This document shows, piece after piece, positions 63,024-64,000 of a DNA stretch of 64,000 nucleotides (position 1 is its first letter; the number at the start of each line of letters is the position of its first letter). A model generated the notes under the pieces. It ran no database searches, was not told the origin of the DNA, and worked only from the letters and a program-made list of their open reading frames with translations. Origin of the DNA: Aureispira sp. CCB-QB1 (GTDB taxonomy: Bacteria > Bacteroidota > Bacteroidia > Chitinophagales > Saprospiraceae); assembly GCF_000724545.1 (NCBI RefSeq), contig NZ_JHBV01000005.1, forward strand, positions 62,001 to 126,000, given 5' to 3'. The translations under genes and the position numbers were made by a program.

Positions 63024-64000
63024 AAATGTTGCTGATAAAAATCTACCACTCGCTCATCAACAAAAATATCTTGTGGGCGCAATGGACGACGCAACACAAT
63101 TCCTTCTAATGTTCTGCAACGGCTCAAGGCAACATACGTTTGACCATATTCAAAGGCTCCTTTGCCCATATCAATAATTACTCGGTCAAAAGTTTTGCCT
63201 TGGCTCTTGTGAATGGTCATAGCCCAAGCCAATCGAAGCGGATATTGAGTAAACGTACCAATATTTTCCGTCTCAATCTCGTTTTTATCGTTCAATTTGT
63301 GGCGTACGACATCCCATTCAAAAGGTTCTACATCAATATATCCTACGGTTCCATTCGGTTTAAGTATCATTACTTTTATAGAATTTGCGGTCAAGTCATG
63401 TACCATTCCTACTGTTCCATTAACATAGCGCTTTTTAGGGTCATTTTTTAGAAACATCACTTGAGCACCTACTTTTAAGTTTAGAGGTGTTTCTGCGGGC
63501 AATACGGATACAGAACCTGTGATTTTCGCCAAATACGAAAATGTTTCCGTTCCTAACTCCTCTAATTTTTGCTTGTTAATCTTGTCTACTTCTGCATTTC
63601 GAGCCGATAGGATGACATAAAAATCTTCATCTTCTAAAGTTTCTTGATACCGCTCATTCAGGTCATTAAATTCGTCCTCATCAATACGGCGCAACCGAAT
63701 AGCATCCAAGAGGCGTATAAAACGCAAGTTATCTTGACGATACACCTCTCTCAATTCTATCATATTAATTTCTAACTCCTGAAACACCTCCGCAGAAAAG
63801 AAATAAGGGCTTTCGTACTGTTGTTGGAACAGTATTTTTTCTTCTCTCGACGCGATGACAGGCGGTAATTGGAACAAATCCCCAAAAAAGATCATTTGAA
63901 CCCCACCAAAAGGCGCTGGATTTCCTCGATTTACCCGCAAAAAGAAGTCAATTTGTTCTATCATATCTGCTCGAACCATTGAAATTTCGTCTATTACAAT
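63020..64000 (-). CDS. PIF1-like DNA helicase, C-terminal fragment
   Basis: An open frame runs in from the window edge at 64000 and ends at 63020; at least 326 residues are present. The first visible residues, IVIDEISMVRADM, are the Walker B motif, so the Walker A motif lies outside. Then IFFGDLFQLPPV (helicase motif III), ELREVYRQDNLRFIRLLDAIR, VLSARNAEVDKIN and, near the C-terminus, LAWAMTIHKSQGKTFDRVIIDMG and YVALSRCRTLEGIVLRRPL (motifs V and VI). This is the 5'-3' superfamily 1B (PIF1/RecD) type. The domain with NGTVGMVHDL is the usual SH3-like insert. There is no stop or frame break. Confidence 0.9.
   Translation of the reverse strand: MVIDEISMVRADMIEQIDFFLRVNRGNPAPFGGVQMIFFGDLFQLPPVIASREEKILFQQQYESPYFFSAEVFQELEINMIELREVYRQDNLRFIRLLDAIRLRRIDEDEFNDLNERYQETLEDEDFYVILSARNAEVDKINKQKLEELGTETFSYLAKITGSVSVLPAETPLNLKVGAQVMFLKNDPKKRYVNGTVGMVHDLTANSIKVMILKPNGTVGYIDVEPFEWDVVRHKLNDKNEIETENIGTFTQYPLRLAWAMTIHKSQGKTFDRVIIDMGKGAFEYGQTYVALSRCRTLEGIVLRRPLRPQDIFVDERVVDFYQQHF

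Noticed and set aside
1-64000. tRNA or rRNA genes
   Set aside because: I scanned for the conserved T-loop word GTTCGAATC and for rRNA-like segments and found none; a covariance search would be needed to exclude unusual tRNAs.

Overview
The window looks like chromosomal DNA of a Bacteroidota bacterium, most likely a marine member of the Saprospiria (an Aureispira-like organism; this genus guess is inference). The grounds are AT-rich sequence, type IX secretion (T9SS) C-terminal sorting tails, a DUF4249 lipoprotein paired with a TonB-dependent receptor, LytS/LytTR-type two-component proteins, threonine dehydrogenase of the epimerase type beside glycine C-acetyltransferase, and promoters of the Bacteroidota form (TTTG, about 19 bases, TAnnTTTG). 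No rRNA, tRNA, CRISPR array, prophage or transposase gene was recognised.

Layout. 1-4.4 kb: end of an NAD(P)-binding oxidoreductase, aminopeptidase P, an AraC regulator and a bestrophin-like channel. 4.5-8 kb: a frameshifted pirin gene, a T9SS beta-propeller protein and an exported phosphoesterase. 8.4-12 kb: a run of four closely spaced genes (exported protein, DinB/YfiT protein, 2OG-Fe(II) oxygenase, small protein) and a glycosyltransferase. 12-14.3 kb: kbl and tdh, which together turn threonine into glycine and acetyl-CoA. 14.5-22.2 kb: exported proteins, including a second T9SS propeller, a coiled-coil membrane protein and three tandem paralogues. 22.4-26.8 kb: an operon of exported protein, membrane protein, TPR histidine kinase and LytTR regulator. 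27-31.4 kb: a histone-deacetylase-like enzyme, rhomboid protease, MacB/LolD-type ATPase and MsrB. 31.5-34.5 kb: DUF4249 lipoprotein and TonB receptor. 34.6-42.6 kb: two subtilases of different design, a double CAP-domain protein, a DMT transporter and YqgE. 43.4-47.9 kb: a TIGR03032 protein, a MORN-repeat protein and an NhaC-type antiporter. 48.3-57.9 kb: mostly exported proteins of unknown function, among them a dead M43-type metalloprotease, plus a family III CoA-transferase, an amidohydrolase and a methyltransferase. 58.2-64 kb: a long RNase R with an extra C-terminal domain, a membrane-anchored LuxR-type regulator, small membrane proteins and the end of a PIF1-like helicase.

Most of the coding content is ordinary housekeeping and envelope biology. 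The less ordinary signals are: two families of small dispersed palindromic elements (MITE-like), one of which shows a compensatory base-pair change between copies and the other of which sits inside a terminator loop; an RNase R carrying a C-terminal domain that resembles the uracil-DNA glycosylase fold; an M43-like secreted protein that has lost its zinc site; a one-base frameshift in pirin; and a polytopic membrane subtilase. I did not find a gene cluster that I would call a complete new system.
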